A stretch of 18,954 nucleotides of DNA, taken from the NCBI GenBank assembly GCA_030016455.1, contig JASEJH010000002.1:642-19595 (forward strand), written 5' to 3'. The position numbers and the translations under genes are program-made. The stretch is from Thermoanaerobacteraceae bacterium (GTDB lineage Bacteria > Bacillota > Desulfotomaculia > Desulfotomaculales > Ammonificaceae). Of this stretch, positions 6,530 through 14,063 are shown piece by piece. Position 1 is the stretch's first letter, and each line of letters begins with the position of its first letter. The notes under the pieces are model-generated. The model saw nothing but the letters and a program-made list of their open reading frames with translations, made no database searches and had not been told where the DNA came from.

Positions 6530-8029
6530 CTAAAGATTCAGCCACCGGTAAATCTCCCCCAGCCGCAGGTGCTCCCGTACCGCCGCAGCCAACCGGTCGA
6601 AACTCGCCTCCTTGTGCCGGGCGTAGGAGATCCCGAAATCCGCCGGCGGCAGGCCCCGCTGCTGCCGCAAAAGATTTAGAAATCCGCGGCGAAACCCGTC
6701 CGACTCGAAAAGCCCGTGGAGATAAGTCCCCCAGATCACTCCTTGAGAGGCTCCCTCCGTCACTTCCCCGCCATTCCGCTCCAAGAAGAAAACCGCGGCT
6801 GCTCTCGTTCCCAAAAAGGTTTCCCCGGCGTGGATCTCGTACCCGTCAACCCGTACGCCTGTCAATCCACCGAGCATCCCGGTACCGGCCACCACGCCGC
6901 GGCGCCGCACCGTAACCTTTCCCGGGCGGAAAACGGTAACCGTATCGAGCAGCCCGAGTCCGGGAAAGGTGCCGGCCTCGTCCTCCAGCCCTTCCGGGTC
7001 GCTGATCTCCTTCCCCAGCATCTGGTACCCCCCGCAGACGCCTAAAACGGGCATCCCGCCGGCCGCCCTCCGGCGGATAACCTCCGCCCACCCGCTCTCG
7101 AAGAGCCACCGGAGGTCGGCAACGGTGTTCTTCGTCCCGGGAAGAACGAGCAAATCGGGCGTACCCAAAAGGGAAGGGTGGTGAACAAAGCGCAAAGAAA
7201 CGTCCGGTTCGAGCAGCAGGGGGTCGAAGTCGTCAAAATTTGCGATGCGCGGCAGCCGGACGACCGCGATTTCCAACTGCGCCTCCGGACGCACAATCCC
7301 GGCCTGAAGGCTCACCGAATCCTCCGCTGCCACCCCCAGACCCGGTAGGTAAGGAAGCACCCCCAGTACGGGCCGTCCCGTTTCCTCTTCCAGAAAGCGC
7401 AGACCCGGTTCCAGGATGCTTAAATCCCCGCGGAACTTATTGATCACGAACGCCCGAACGCGTACCGCCTCCTCCGGAGGAAGAAGCTGGAGCGTTCCCA
7501 CAAGCTGGGCGAAGACGCCCCCGCGGTCAATGTCGGCGATGAGAATCACCGGCGCACCGGCCAGCACCGCCACCCGCATATTGGCGATGTCCCTTTCCCG
7601 GAGGTTAACCTCCGCCGGACTGCCCGCTCCCTCGATAACGATCACGTCGTACCGGTTCCTGAGGCGCGCAAAACTTTCCTCCACCGCCGCCCACGCCACT
7701 TCGAGGTATTCCTCCCGGTACCCCTGCGCCGAAAAATCCCCGACCGGCCGCCCGTGGATGACGACCTGGGCCACGCTCTCTCCCTTAGGTTTCAGCAGAA
7801 CCGGGTTCATGTCGACGGTGGCGGAAGCACCCGCCGCTTCCGCCTGCACTCCCTGGGCGCGGCCGATTTCGCCGCCGTCGAAAGTTACATAGGCGTTCAG
7901 CGACATGTTTTGCGCCTTAAAGGGCGCCACCCGGTAGCCCTCCTGACGGAAGATGCGGCATAGCGCTGTTACCAAAATACTTTTCCCGACATCCGAAGCC
8001 GTTCCCTGAACCATCAGCGCCCGCACCAA
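6530..8029 (-). CDS. cobQ: Cobyric acid synthase CobQ/CbiP
   Basis: The enzyme amidates the b, d, e and g side chains of adenosylcobyrinate a,c-diamide with glutamine and ATP, giving adenosylcobyric acid. The 499-residue product is full length. It has the P-loop GTASDVGKS (9-17), FKAQNMSLNAYVT (37-49), IEGAGSPAEVNL (132-143), the GATase nucleophile Cys332 in GVCGGYQMLG (330-339), GYEIHAGET (396-404), and His438 in GTYLHGLFE (434-442). The start is TTG at 8029, with AGGGAG 8 nt upstream; a GTG directly follows it in frame and an ATG lies at 8014, just before the P-loop. An 87-nt spacer (8030-8116) separates it from cbiC; I see no gene or clear hairpin there. Confidence 0.96.
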   Translation of the reverse strand: MVRALMVQGTASDVGKSILVTALCRIFRQEGYRVAPFKAQNMSLNAYVTFDGGEIGRAQGVQAEAAGASATVDMNPVLLKPKGESVAQVVIHGRPVGDFSAQGYREEYLEVAWAAVEESFARLRNRYDVIVIEGAGSPAEVNLRERDIANMRVAVLAGAPVILIADIDRGGVFAQLVGTLQLLPPEEAVRVRAFVINKFRGDLSILEPGLRFLEEETGRPVLGVLPYLPGLGVAAEDSVSLQAGIVRPEAQLEIAVVRLPRIANFDDFDPLLLEPDVSLRFVHHPSLLGTPDLLVLPGTKNTVADLRWLFESGWAEVIRRRAAGGMPVLGVCGGYQMLGKEISDPEGLEDEAGTFPGLGLLDTVTVFRPGKVTVRRRGVVAGTGMLGGLTGVRVDGYEIHAGETFLGTRAAAVFFLERNGGEVTEGASQGVIWGTYLHGLFESDGFRRGFLNLLRQQRGLPPADFGISYARHKEASFDRLAAAVREHLRLGEIYRWLNL

Positions 8030-8116
8030 AATCTCTGCTCCCTTTGAAATCCTACCGCCATCCGCGTCGCGCCCACTTTATAAAGAGCATTTGACCAAAG
8101 CCGGCGCGAACCGCCT

Positions 8117-8743
8117 TCAACGCTTCTCCACAGCCAGGGCCGCCAGCGCGTTGACCACCGCCGCAGCGATGGCGCTGCCGCCGCGGGTGCCGCGCAGCAC
8201 TATCGCCGGCAAACCGGTGGCCAGCAGCGCCTCCTTGGCCTCCGCCGCGCCGACGAAACCCACGGGCGTACCGATAACCAGCGCCGGCCGCATCCCCGCC
8301 CCGTAAAGCTCCAGCACCCCGAAAAGGGCTGTCGGGGCGTTGCCTACCGCCACGATGCTCCCCGGCAAGACCTCCCGCAGCCGTCGCACCCCCGCCAGCG
8401 CCCGCGTGACCTTCTGCCGGGCGGCTTCTTCCGCCACGCCTGGCTCCTCGACTGCTACCCGGACCGCGACTCCTTCTGGCAACCGGGCGCGAATCCCGGC
8501 GGCCACCATTTTTACGTCGCAGATAAGCAGCGCCCTCCGGTGCAGGGCGGCAATACCGGCCGCCACCGGGGCGTTCCGGAAGACCAGTTCGCCTACACAC
8601 TCCGGATCGCCGGTCGTATGCACCACCCTTTTTACCACCCGAAGCTCCTCCGGGGTAAAGGAACCCTCCCAGGGCCGGAGCAGTTCTTCGACCAGTTCCA
8701 TACTCCGGGCTTCAATAGCACGCGGGTCACTGAGAAACCTCAC
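8117..8743 (-). CDS. cbiC: Cobalt-precorrin-8 methylmutase CbiC
   Basis: CbiC moves the methyl group from C-11 to C-12, turning cobalt-precorrin-8 into cobyrinic acid. The 208-residue product carries the family landmarks: ARSMELV near the N-terminus, VVHTTGD with the catalytic-type His42, CDVKMV (75-80), VGNAPTAL (133-140), TPVGFVGAAEAK (159-170) and RGTRGGSAIAAA (184-195). The start is the GTG at 8743, because GGGGAGGT (8749-8756) lies 5 nt upstream. The frame stays open a further 57 codons, but that part only mirrors cbiX. The first 17 nt overlap the 3' end of cbiX, which suggests coupled translation. Confidence 0.95.
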   Translation of the reverse strand: MRFLSDPRAIEARSMELVEELLRPWEGSFTPEELRVVKRVVHTTGDPECVGELVFRNAPVAAGIAALHRRALLICDVKMVAAGIRARLPEGVAVRVAVEEPGVAEEAARQKVTRALAGVRRLREVLPGSIVAVGNAPTALFGVLELYGAGMRPALVIGTPVGFVGAAEAKEALLATGLPAIVLRGTRGGSAIAAAVVNALAALAVEKR

Positions 8744-9116
8744 CGCGCACCTCCCCGATCCGCTCTGCCAGGATCGCCACGATCCGCATATCAAAGCCGA
8801 GGTTGCGGGCAAAACGAAACTCCACACCCGGATACTGCTCCCTGAGTGCCGCCAGGTTCTCCGGGATATCCTTCCGGATGTGCAGCCCATCGGTGAGGAA
8901 AACCGGTGCCACAATAATCCGCCTCGCCCCTTCGGCCACCAGCCTGTCCACCGCCTTAAAGAGGTTCTGCCGCTGCGATTTGGGGTTCATCCAGGCCGGC
9001 TCGACCTGCGCGGTGGAGAAAATCTTTCTAACTTCCGCCGCCACTAATTCCAGAAAATCGTTTGCCCCGTCAACTGCCGCCCGGCTCCCGTGCCCGAGCA
9101 CAATTATCCCTTCCAA
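8727..9116 (-). CDS. cbiX: Sirohydrochlorin cobaltochelatase CbiX, short form
   Basis: CbiX inserts Co2+ into sirohydrochlorin, the first committed step of the cobalt-early pathway. The protein is only 129 residues, the single-domain size known as CbiX-S, which acts as a homodimer. The two metal-binding histidines expected in the family are visible: His9 in VLGHGSR (6-12) and His79 in LTDGLHI (74-80). The start is TTG with AGGAGG 8 nt upstream (9125-9130). A ferrochelatase-type role (SirB) is possible from sequence alone, but its place between cbiJ and cbiC argues for cobalt. The gene starts 34 nt after cbiJ and overlaps cbiC by 17 nt. Confidence 0.92.
   Translation of the reverse strand: MEGIIVLGHGSRAAVDGANDFLELVAAEVRKIFSTAQVEPAWMNPKSQRQNLFKAVDRLVAEGARRIIVAPVFLTDGLHIRKDIPENLAALREQYPGVEFRFARNLGFDMRIVAILAERIGEVRGEVSQ
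8749..8756 (-). promoter_or_regulatory. Shine-Dalgarno site fixing the cbiC start
   Basis: On the minus strand GGGGAGGT lies 5 nt before the GTG at 8743, inside the end of cbiX. It decides the short form of cbiC over the longer open frame. Confidence 0.75.
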
Positions 9117-9150
9117 AAAGGAATCCTCCTTCCTAAGCCAAGGCAGAGGC

Positions 9151-9930
9151 TCACCGGTTGGTCCCCCGCCCCAAAATTTCGGTTACCCGCTTCAAGAGCT
9201 CCTCAGCGGTAAAAACGGCCTCCGGCGGCTCCGGCGGCCGCCGGACCACCACTACGGGGATCCCCAGATTAAGCGCCGCTTCCATCTTGGCGTCTTGGCC
9301 CCCAACCGCACCGCTCTCCTTCGTAACTACGACCGTGGCCCCGAAAGCGTGAAAAAGCGCCGCGTTGAGCTCTACCGGTAGCGGCCCTTGCAGCGCCACG
9401 ATATCGCGCGGGGAAAGCCCCGCTTCGCGGCAAGCGGCGATGACCGCCGGTTCCGGCAGCACCCGCGCCACTACGCGGCACCCCGCCGCCCGGGCCACCG
9501 GGAGGAAAAGGGGTAACGTCTTGCTGCCGGTGGTGAGAAAAAGCACCGGCCCCCGCGCCACTGCCTCCTGGGCCGCCGTGGTAAAGTCGGCACAGGCAAT
9601 AACCCGCGGGTCAGCGGGCAGCGGCGCCTGGGGACGGGCGTAGCGGAGGTAGGGTACCCCGCACTTTGCCGCCGCTTGCCTGGCGTTGCGGTGCGCTTCC
9701 GTGGCGAAAGGGTGGGTGGCGTCAACGACCAGGCGGACCCCTTGCTCGCCGATAAGCACCGCGAGAGCCGCCGCGTCCCGCCGGCCCACTACCACCGGCC
9801 CCGCAAAACCCTCGCGCGCCAGCGTCGCCCCGTAGGGTGTCGCTACGCTCACCAACACCGGCCACCCCGCTGCCGTGAGCATCCGGGCCGCCGCGCGCCC
9901 CTCGGTCGTACCGCCGAGAAGAAGAATCAC
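9151..9930 (-). CDS. cbiJ: Cobalt-precorrin-6A reductase CbiJ (CobK family)
   Basis: The enzyme reduces the macrocycle of cobalt-precorrin-6A with a nicotinamide cofactor. The 259-residue product begins with the nucleotide-binding turn LLLGGTTEGR (3-12), followed by DATHPFA (70-76), FLTTGSKTL (131-139), VALQGPLP (178-185), VVTKESG (201-207) with GGQDAKMEAAL (210-220), and VVVVRRP (226-232). All are CobK/CbiJ landmarks in the usual order and the length is normal. The start is GTG at 9930, which overlaps the TGA of cbiH as GTGA; a G-rich stretch 8 nt upstream can serve as the ribosome-binding site. Confidence 0.95.
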   Translation of the reverse strand: MILLLGGTTEGRAAARMLTAAGWPVLVSVATPYGATLAREGFAGPVVVGRRDAAALAVLIGEQGVRLVVDATHPFATEAHRNARQAAAKCGVPYLRYARPQAPLPADPRVIACADFTTAAQEAVARGPVLFLTTGSKTLPLFLPVARAAGCRVVARVLPEPAVIAACREAGLSPRDIVALQGPLPVELNAALFHAFGATVVVTKESGAVGGQDAKMEAALNLGIPVVVVRRPPEPPEAVFTAEELLKRVTEILGRGTNR

Positions 9931-10736
9931 CAGTTGTACCCCCGCGGGGTAATCATCACGCCGTTAGCCACATAAGTATGGGAGTTGCCGACGATCACCG
10001 TAGCCCGCATATCTACCGGATACGCCGCCACCGTTGCCAGGTCGCAGAGCACCTTCCGTTCACCGGAACGCCCCGCGTCCCAGACGATCCCCACCGGCGT
10101 TGCTGCCGGCCGCCCGGCCCGGAGGATCGCCACTGCCTCCAGCCACCGCTCTTTTCTCTTCGTGCTGGAGGGGTTATAGAGCACGAGCACAAAGTCAGCC
10201 GCCACCGCAGCCTCCAGCCGCTTGACAATCACCGGCCAAGGCGTGAGCAGGTCACTCAGACTCACCACGGCAAAATCATGGCCGAGCGGCGCCCCCAACA
10301 GGGCCGCCGCCGCTGTGGCCGCCGTCACCCCGGGTACCACCGTCACTGGCACCCCTGCCGCCGCGGCCACCTCCAGGACCGGCGCCGCCATGCCGTAAAC
10401 GCCCGGATCGCCACCCGAGAGAACCGCCACCCGCGCGCCGTCTACCGCCCGCGCCACCGCCGCCCGTGCCCGCGCTACCTCTTCCCGCATCCCGCTCGGG
10501 ACAACCTCCTTGCCCGCAAGCAGGTGGCCCACCAGCCCTAAATAGGTGCGGTAACCGAAAACCACCTCGGCCCGGGCCAGCGCTCCCTTAGCCCGCGGCG
10601 CAAGTAAACCCGGATCCCCCGGGCCGATCCCCACTACGGCCAGGGAGCCACCCCTACCGCTACCGTTACCCGGGGAAAGATGGTCTTCCGGACCACGAGC
10701 CTCTCTGCTCCCGCCGTTAACGCTGCCAGCTCGCAT
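9927..10736 (-). CDS. cbiH: Cobalt-precorrin-3B C17-methyltransferase CbiH (start uncertain)
   Basis: CbiH methylates C-17 and drives ring contraction with S-adenosylmethionine. The tetrapyrrole-methylase fold is clear: LAVVGIGPGDPG (32-43), VLSGGDPGVYGMA (105-117), VVPGVTAATAAA (133-144), SLSDLLTPW (159-167), LYNPSSTKR (186-194) and VGNSHTY (249-255). The start is unresolved. The only ATG, at 10736 with GGGGTGG about 7 nt upstream, adds about 30 glycine- and charge-rich residues not expected in the family and overlaps cbiG by 103 nt. The next ATG/GTG/TTG, a GTG at 10634, would remove the first beta strand. A CTG at 10643 would give a family-like N-terminus. The body of the gene (9927 to about 10643) is certain. 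Confidence 0.93.
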   Translation of the reverse strand: MRAGSVNGGSREARGPEDHLSPGNGSGRGGSLAVVGIGPGDPGLLAPRAKGALARAEVVFGYRTYLGLVGHLLAGKEVVPSGMREEVARARAAVARAVDGARVAVLSGGDPGVYGMAAPVLEVAAAAGVPVTVVPGVTAATAAAALLGAPLGHDFAVVSLSDLLTPWPVIVKRLEAAVAADFVLVLYNPSSTKRKERWLEAVAILRAGRPAATPVGIVWDAGRSGERKVLCDLATVAAYPVDMRATVIVGNSHTYVANGVMITPRGYNW

Positions 10737-11695
10737 ACGTTTCCCACCCCGATCTTTTCTTTCACCCGCTTACTTTCGCTTACCGCGCCCGGCCCTAAAG
10801 CCGCCTGCACCCTTTTTAGTGCCGCTAACGGTAAAAACCGCACCGGAACGCCGAGTTCCGCCGCCGCCTCCTTCAGACCCGCCTCGTCCTTTTTCAACTC
10901 CACCGTGGCCAGTTCCCGCAACCCCAAAAGCGGCAGGCCCGCTTCCGCCATCGCCAGCGCAATCGCCCGCTGAATCGCGGCTTTCCCCGTCCCCCGCCGG
11001 CAACCCACCCCGACAACGTAGCGGCGCGGGCGTAAGAAGAGATGGGGGCCCGGCAGTGGCGTCACCTCCTGCTCCGTAACCAAGAGCCAAGCGGCAAACC
11101 CCGCGGGTAACGTCTCACCGGCCCGCCAGCGCAGGACCGCCACCTCCGGCGGCCAGTGGTAATCGACCGGCGGCACCGCCTCGTCCCAGAGCAGCGCCAC
11201 CCTTTCGCCGTCCAGCAGGGCCTGGGCTACCCGCGATAGGTTGGTGCGCGGTTCAAGCGCGAGGTTAAATTTGGCCGCGAAAAGGTCTACCGCCGGGCGC
11301 CCTAAGCAGTCGCTCGCCGTAGTGACGACCGGGCAGGCACCGAGCGCCGCAGCCACCTGCTCCGCCAGCGCGTTCCCCCCGTGGTGTCCCCCTACGAGGG
11401 AGACTGCGAAGCGCCCCGCCTCATCCACCACCACTACCGGCGGGTCGGTGAATTTGTCCTGGAGGTGCGGTGCCACCAGGCGCACCGCGACTCCCACCGC
11501 GCCGATGAAAACAAGCGCCTCCACCCGCGGGAAAAGCGCCGCCACACACTCCTTTAGAGAACGGTACGGCTCCCCCGCGCCGAGCTTAACTGGCGCGTAA
11601 ATCGCCACCCGCCGCTTCTTTGCGGCTGCCGCTATCTGCTCCGCCAGGGCGTAACCCCGGGCGCTTAGGACCACAACGCCCAAACCTTCCCGCAT
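10634..11695 (-). CDS. cbiG: Cobalt-precorrin-5A hydrolase CbiG
   Basis: CbiG opens the delta-lactone of cobalt-precorrin-5A and releases the two-carbon fragment as acetaldehyde in the anaerobic route. The 353-residue product shows the N-terminal domain with FIGAVGVAVRLVAP (63-76), DKFTDPPVVVVDEAG (80-94) and SLVGGHHGGNALA (99-111). The C-terminal domain has VVGVGCRRGTG (227-237), GAVSESK (303-309) and GVGNVCELAAL (316-326). The start is the ATG at 11695, preceded by GGAGG (11700-11704). The frame stays open 49 codons further upstream, but that stretch translates the palindromic element and is not expected in CbiG. It follows a 298-nt spacer after cbiF, so it may have its own control. Confidence 0.95.
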   Translation of the reverse strand: MREGLGVVVLSARGYALAEQIAAAAKKRRVAIYAPVKLGAGEPYRSLKECVAALFPRVEALVFIGAVGVAVRLVAPHLQDKFTDPPVVVVDEAGRFAVSLVGGHHGGNALAEQVAAALGACPVVTTASDCLGRPAVDLFAAKFNLALEPRTNLSRVAQALLDGERVALLWDEAVPPVDYHWPPEVAVLRWRAGETLPAGFAAWLLVTEQEVTPLPGPHLFLRPRRYVVGVGCRRGTGKAAIQRAIALAMAEAGLPLLGLRELATVELKKDEAGLKEAAAELGVPVRFLPLAALKRVQAALGPGAVSESKRVKEKIGVGNVCELAALTAGAERLVVRKTIFPRVTVAVGVAPWP

Positions 11696-11699
11696 TACT

Positions 11700-11704
11700 C
11701 CTCC
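11700..11704 (-). promoter_or_regulatory. Shine-Dalgarno site fixing the cbiG start
   Basis: GGAGG on the minus strand lies 4 nt before the ATG at 11695. It favours that ATG over the longer frame running into the palindromic element. Confidence 0.7.
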
Positions 11705-11729
11705 AAGAATGCATTTTTCTTCTGTAGAG

Positions 11730-11846
11730 CGCGGCGATGGGCTTCGCATTACTGCGTCAGGCTCGCCGCTCGGGTCCTCACGTATTCCCATATACGCTCC
11801 GGCCCGTCCGGCTGCGCCTTCCTTGTTCGGCTCGCCCCTCACCGCG
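11730..11846. repeat. 117-nt imperfect palindromic element before cbiG
   Basis: The ends are inverted: CGCGGCGATGGGC (11730-11742, plus strand) and CGCGGTGAGGGGC (minus-strand reading of 11834-11846), 11 of 13 identical, so the RNA arms can pair with one mismatch and one G-U. Inside are a CGTAT/ATACG inverted repeat (11781-11785 / 11792-11796), a small CGCA/TGCG hairpin (11745-11756), and GGCTCGCC twice in direct orientation (11760-11767, 11829-11836). It does not code for a recognisable protein. It looks like a mobile or REP-like intergenic palindromic repeat, but copy number cannot be seen from one window. Confidence 0.5.
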
Positions 11847-11959
11847 TTCCGCCTATGTTACCCTTCTGTATCTAAGTAACTATCTTTCGGGTCTCTTCTT
11901 TCCATTTTCATCACTTTGTTGTGCAGCTTGCCGCATATGGTACGCCTCCAAAAGTCCTA

Positions 11960-11992
11960 AGCCGGAGCAGTTTTTTTTGACTACTCCCGGCT
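11960..11992 (-). other. Hairpin immediately after the cbiF stop codon
   Basis: The minus-strand RNA can pair 11980-11992 with 11960-11971. This gives a stem of about 12 bp with one bulged G and one G-U pair around an 8-nt A-rich loop. It begins 2 nt after the cbiF stop. No proper U-tract follows (UAGGACUUUU), so it is a weak terminator at best; it may protect the 3' end of the upstream message or cause partial termination. The spacer 11696-11993 otherwise holds the palindromic element and no gene. Confidence 0.6.
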
Positions 11993-11993
11993 C

Positions 11994-12764
11994 CTAACCT
12001 CCGGCCCCCGGCTTCTTCTTCCGGTAACCGTGGCTGAAATTCGGGTCGTAAAGGCGCGAAGGCTCCCCTGCCGCTTCCAGAAAATCGCCCACCAGGACAA
12101 GCGCCGTCCGGGTAATGCCGGCTTCCCGCACCACCGCGACAAGCTCGCCGAGCCGGCAGCGAATGATTTTCTCCTCCGGCCAGGTAACTTTTTCTACTAC
12201 CGCGACCGGCGTCTCCGGCGGGTAACCGGCCGCGAGGGCCGCGGCCACTTCCTCGACCAACTGCACACTCAAGAAAAGGCAGAGGCTCGCCCGGTGCTGC
12301 GCCAGTGCTGCCAAAGATTCGGCCTCTGGCACGGGTGTTTTGCCGGCCATCCGGCTTAAGATCAGCGTCTGGCTCACCCCAGGCACGGTAAACTCCTTTT
12401 TCAAGCGGGCCGCCGCCGCTAAGAAAGAACTCACGCCCGGCACCACCTCGTAAGGGACGCCGGCCGCCTCCAGGTCCGCCACCAGCTCCGTGATCGCCCC
12501 GTAAAGGCTTGGATCCCCTGAAGAGAGGCGCACCGCGAGTTTACCGGCCCGCGCCGCACCGATCAGGATCCCCGCGATCTCCTGCCGGGTGAGCGTCGCG
12601 CTGTTGTGGCGCTCGGCCCCAGGACGAACGTAACGGAGAACCGCCGGCGGGATAAGCGAACCGGCGTAAACGACCACGTCCGCCTGCTTCAGAAGCCGCG
12701 CCCCCTTCACCGTGATCAGCTCCGGGTCACCCGGACCGGCCCCGATAATGTAGACCGGCTTCAT
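11994..12764 (-). CDS. cbiF: Cobalt-precorrin-4 C11-methyltransferase CbiF
   Basis: CbiF methylates C-11 with S-adenosylmethionine. The 256-residue product shows VYIIGAGPGDPELIT (4-18), VVYAGSLIP (31-39), RLSSGDPSLYGA (79-90), VVPGVSSFLAAAA (107-119), VEKVTWPEEKI (190-200), and the CbiF-typical end SRLYDPNFSHGYR (236-248). The start is the ATG at 12764, overlapping the TGA of cbiL as ATGA, with a GGTGGTGAG ribosome-binding site. The open frame extends 27 codons upstream into cbiL, but the family N-terminus matches the ATG. The last residues (KKKPGAGG) are a short basic/glycine tail. Confidence 0.97.
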   Translation of the reverse strand: MKPVYIIGAGPGDPELITVKGARLLKQADVVVYAGSLIPPAVLRYVRPGAERHNSATLTRQEIAGILIGAARAGKLAVRLSSGDPSLYGAITELVADLEAAGVPYEVVPGVSSFLAAAARLKKEFTVPGVSQTLILSRMAGKTPVPEAESLAALAQHRASLCLFLSVQLVEEVAAALAAGYPPETPVAVVEKVTWPEEKIIRCRLGELVAVVREAGITRTALVLVGDFLEAAGEPSRLYDPNFSHGYRKKKPGAGG

Positions 12765-13456
12765 TTTCTCACCACCACGAGCGACAGATAATCCGCAACC
12801 GAAAACGCCGCCAGCAGCCCCTGCCGCCCGCCCGGAAAACCGCACCGCTCGTAAAGATACGCCTTCTCGCTAAGACCAGCACTTTCAACCGCCGCCCGCA
12901 CAGCGTCGAGGTGGCGCCCCGCCTTCAAGAAAACGGTGCAGTCAAAAGACTCCAGCACCGGCGCCAAGTCCGCCGCGGCGGTGGCGGGAACCACCGCAAG
13001 CCGCTCGTCTCCCTGGACCGCAATGCCGCCAGCCGCCGCGCACGCCGCGAAGGCATTCACTCCCGGAATCACCGCGATCTTCGCCGTCGGCTCCACCGCC
13101 CGCACCGCCCGCTCGAGGTAGGGAAAAGTGCTGTAAAAGGTAGGGTCGCCCAGGGTGACGAAGGCCACGTCCTTTTGCGCCCCGAGCCGGGCAACCACCT
13201 GCCTCGCCGCCTCCGCCCAGGCGGCTTCAAGCGCGGCGCGCTTCCGCGTCATCGGAAAGTGGAGCGGCAAAAACTCCTTCTCCCGCAGCCTCTCCGGCCC
13301 CAGCACCGCCAGCACGATCTCCCCGGCGATGCTCTCCTCCCCTTTTTGCGCGTGGGGCGTGCAAATTACGGGCACACGCTCCAGTACCCGCAGCGCCTTC
13401 AAAGTAATCAGTTCCGGGTCGCCGGGCCCCACGCCCACCCCGTAAAGTGTGGCCAT
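12761..13456 (-). CDS. cbiL: Cobalt-factor II C20-methyltransferase CbiL
   Basis: CbiL adds the C-20 methyl group to cobalt-sirohydrochlorin (cobalt-factor II). The 231-residue tetrapyrrole methylase has LYGVGVGPGDPELIT (4-18), the CbiL/CobI-typical FPMT (67-70), VTLGDPTFYST (100-110), VIPGVNAFAACAAA (129-142) and FLKAGRHLD (176-184). I chose the ATG at 13456 over a GTG two codons upstream (13462), because AGGAGG (13464-13469) is 7 nt from the ATG but only 1 nt from the GTG. It follows cbiT closely and overlaps cbiF by 4 nt. Confidence 0.96.
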   Translation of the reverse strand: MATLYGVGVGPGDPELITLKALRVLERVPVICTPHAQKGEESIAGEIVLAVLGPERLREKEFLPLHFPMTRKRAALEAAWAEAARQVVARLGAQKDVAFVTLGDPTFYSTFPYLERAVRAVEPTAKIAVIPGVNAFAACAAAGGIAVQGDERLAVVPATAAADLAPVLESFDCTVFLKAGRHLDAVRAAVESAGLSEKAYLYERCGFPGGRQGLLAAFSVADYLSLVVVRK

Positions 13457-13463
13457 GCCCACT

Positions 13464-13469
13464 CCTCCT
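13464..13469 (-). promoter_or_regulatory. Shine-Dalgarno site fixing the cbiL start
   Basis: AGGAGG on the minus strand, directly after the cbiT stop codon, is 7 nt from the ATG at 13456 and 1 nt from the alternative GTG at 13462. Confidence 0.8.
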
Positions 13470-14063
13470 TTAAGCTTCTTCCCTGGCCGCCACCACTAAA
13501 AAAACCGGGTTGCCGCCCCGCAGCAAAGTTCTCTCCCCCATCTTTTCACCCCGCACCACCGATAGGCCGGTGATTTCCCCCTGCCAGCCGGGCCACCGGA
13601 GCACCCCGGCCGCGACCGCCAAAGTCTCTAAGGTTACAGCGCTTACCACCAGCCGCCCTCCCACCGGTAAGACATCCCTCAGGTAAGCCAAGATTTCCAC
13701 CAGCCGCCCGCCGCTGCCCCCCACAAACACCCGGTCCGGGCACGGGAGCACGCCTAAAGCCGCCGGCGCCTCCCCCACCACCACAGTTAGGTTGGTGAGC
13801 CCGAATTGTTCCCGGTTGGCCCGGATAAGCGCAGCGCGCTCTTCTTTAGCTTCAACCGCGCAGACCTTTCCCCGCGGCATCAGCCGCGCCGCTTCAACCG
13901 CTACCGAACCCGTGCCCGCGCCGACATCCCAGAAAACACCCGCTGGCGGGAGCCGGAGCTTCGCGAGCGCCACCACCCGCACCTCTTCACGGGTAAGCGG
14001 CGTCTCATCCCGTAAAAAGGCCGTGTCGGGAATGCCGGGCGTTACGTAAGGGAAATCAACCAA
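13470..14063 (-). CDS. cbiT: Cobalt-precorrin-6B C15-methyltransferase (decarboxylating) CbiT
   Basis: CbiT methylates C-15 and removes the acetate carboxyl on ring C. The 197-residue Rossmann-type methyltransferase shows VTPGIPDTAFLRDE (7-20, matching the family's TPGIPD start), LTREEVRVVALAKL (23-36), the SAM-binding WDVGAGTGSVAVEAA (45-59), CAVEA (68-72) and VFVGGSGG (112-119). The only suitable start is TTG at 14063; it lies inside the end of cbiD-cbiE (8-nt overlap) behind a GGTGGTGG stretch. The frame is open about 98 codons further, but that part is a shadow of cbiE. CbiT is often fused to CbiE; here it is separate while CbiE is fused to CbiD. Confidence 0.95.
   Translation of the reverse strand: MVDFPYVTPGIPDTAFLRDETPLTREEVRVVALAKLRLPPAGVFWDVGAGTGSVAVEAARLMPRGKVCAVEAKEERAALIRANREQFGLTNLTVVVGEAPAALGVLPCPDRVFVGGSGGRLVEILAYLRDVLPVGGRLVVSAVTLETLAVAAGVLRWPGWQGEITGLSVVRGEKMGERTLLRGGNPVFLVVAAREEA

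Noticed and set aside
6148..6915. Long plus-strand open frame opposite cbiA and cobQ, and similar ones opposite other cob genes
   Set aside because: These are common in GC-rich coding DNA. The translations are Pro/Arg-rich with no domain, no ribosome-binding site, and lie opposite certain genes.
11696..11842. 49-codon N-terminal extension of CbiG
   Set aside because: It translates the palindromic intergenic element. A Shine-Dalgarno site and the family-like N-terminus both support the ATG at 11695.
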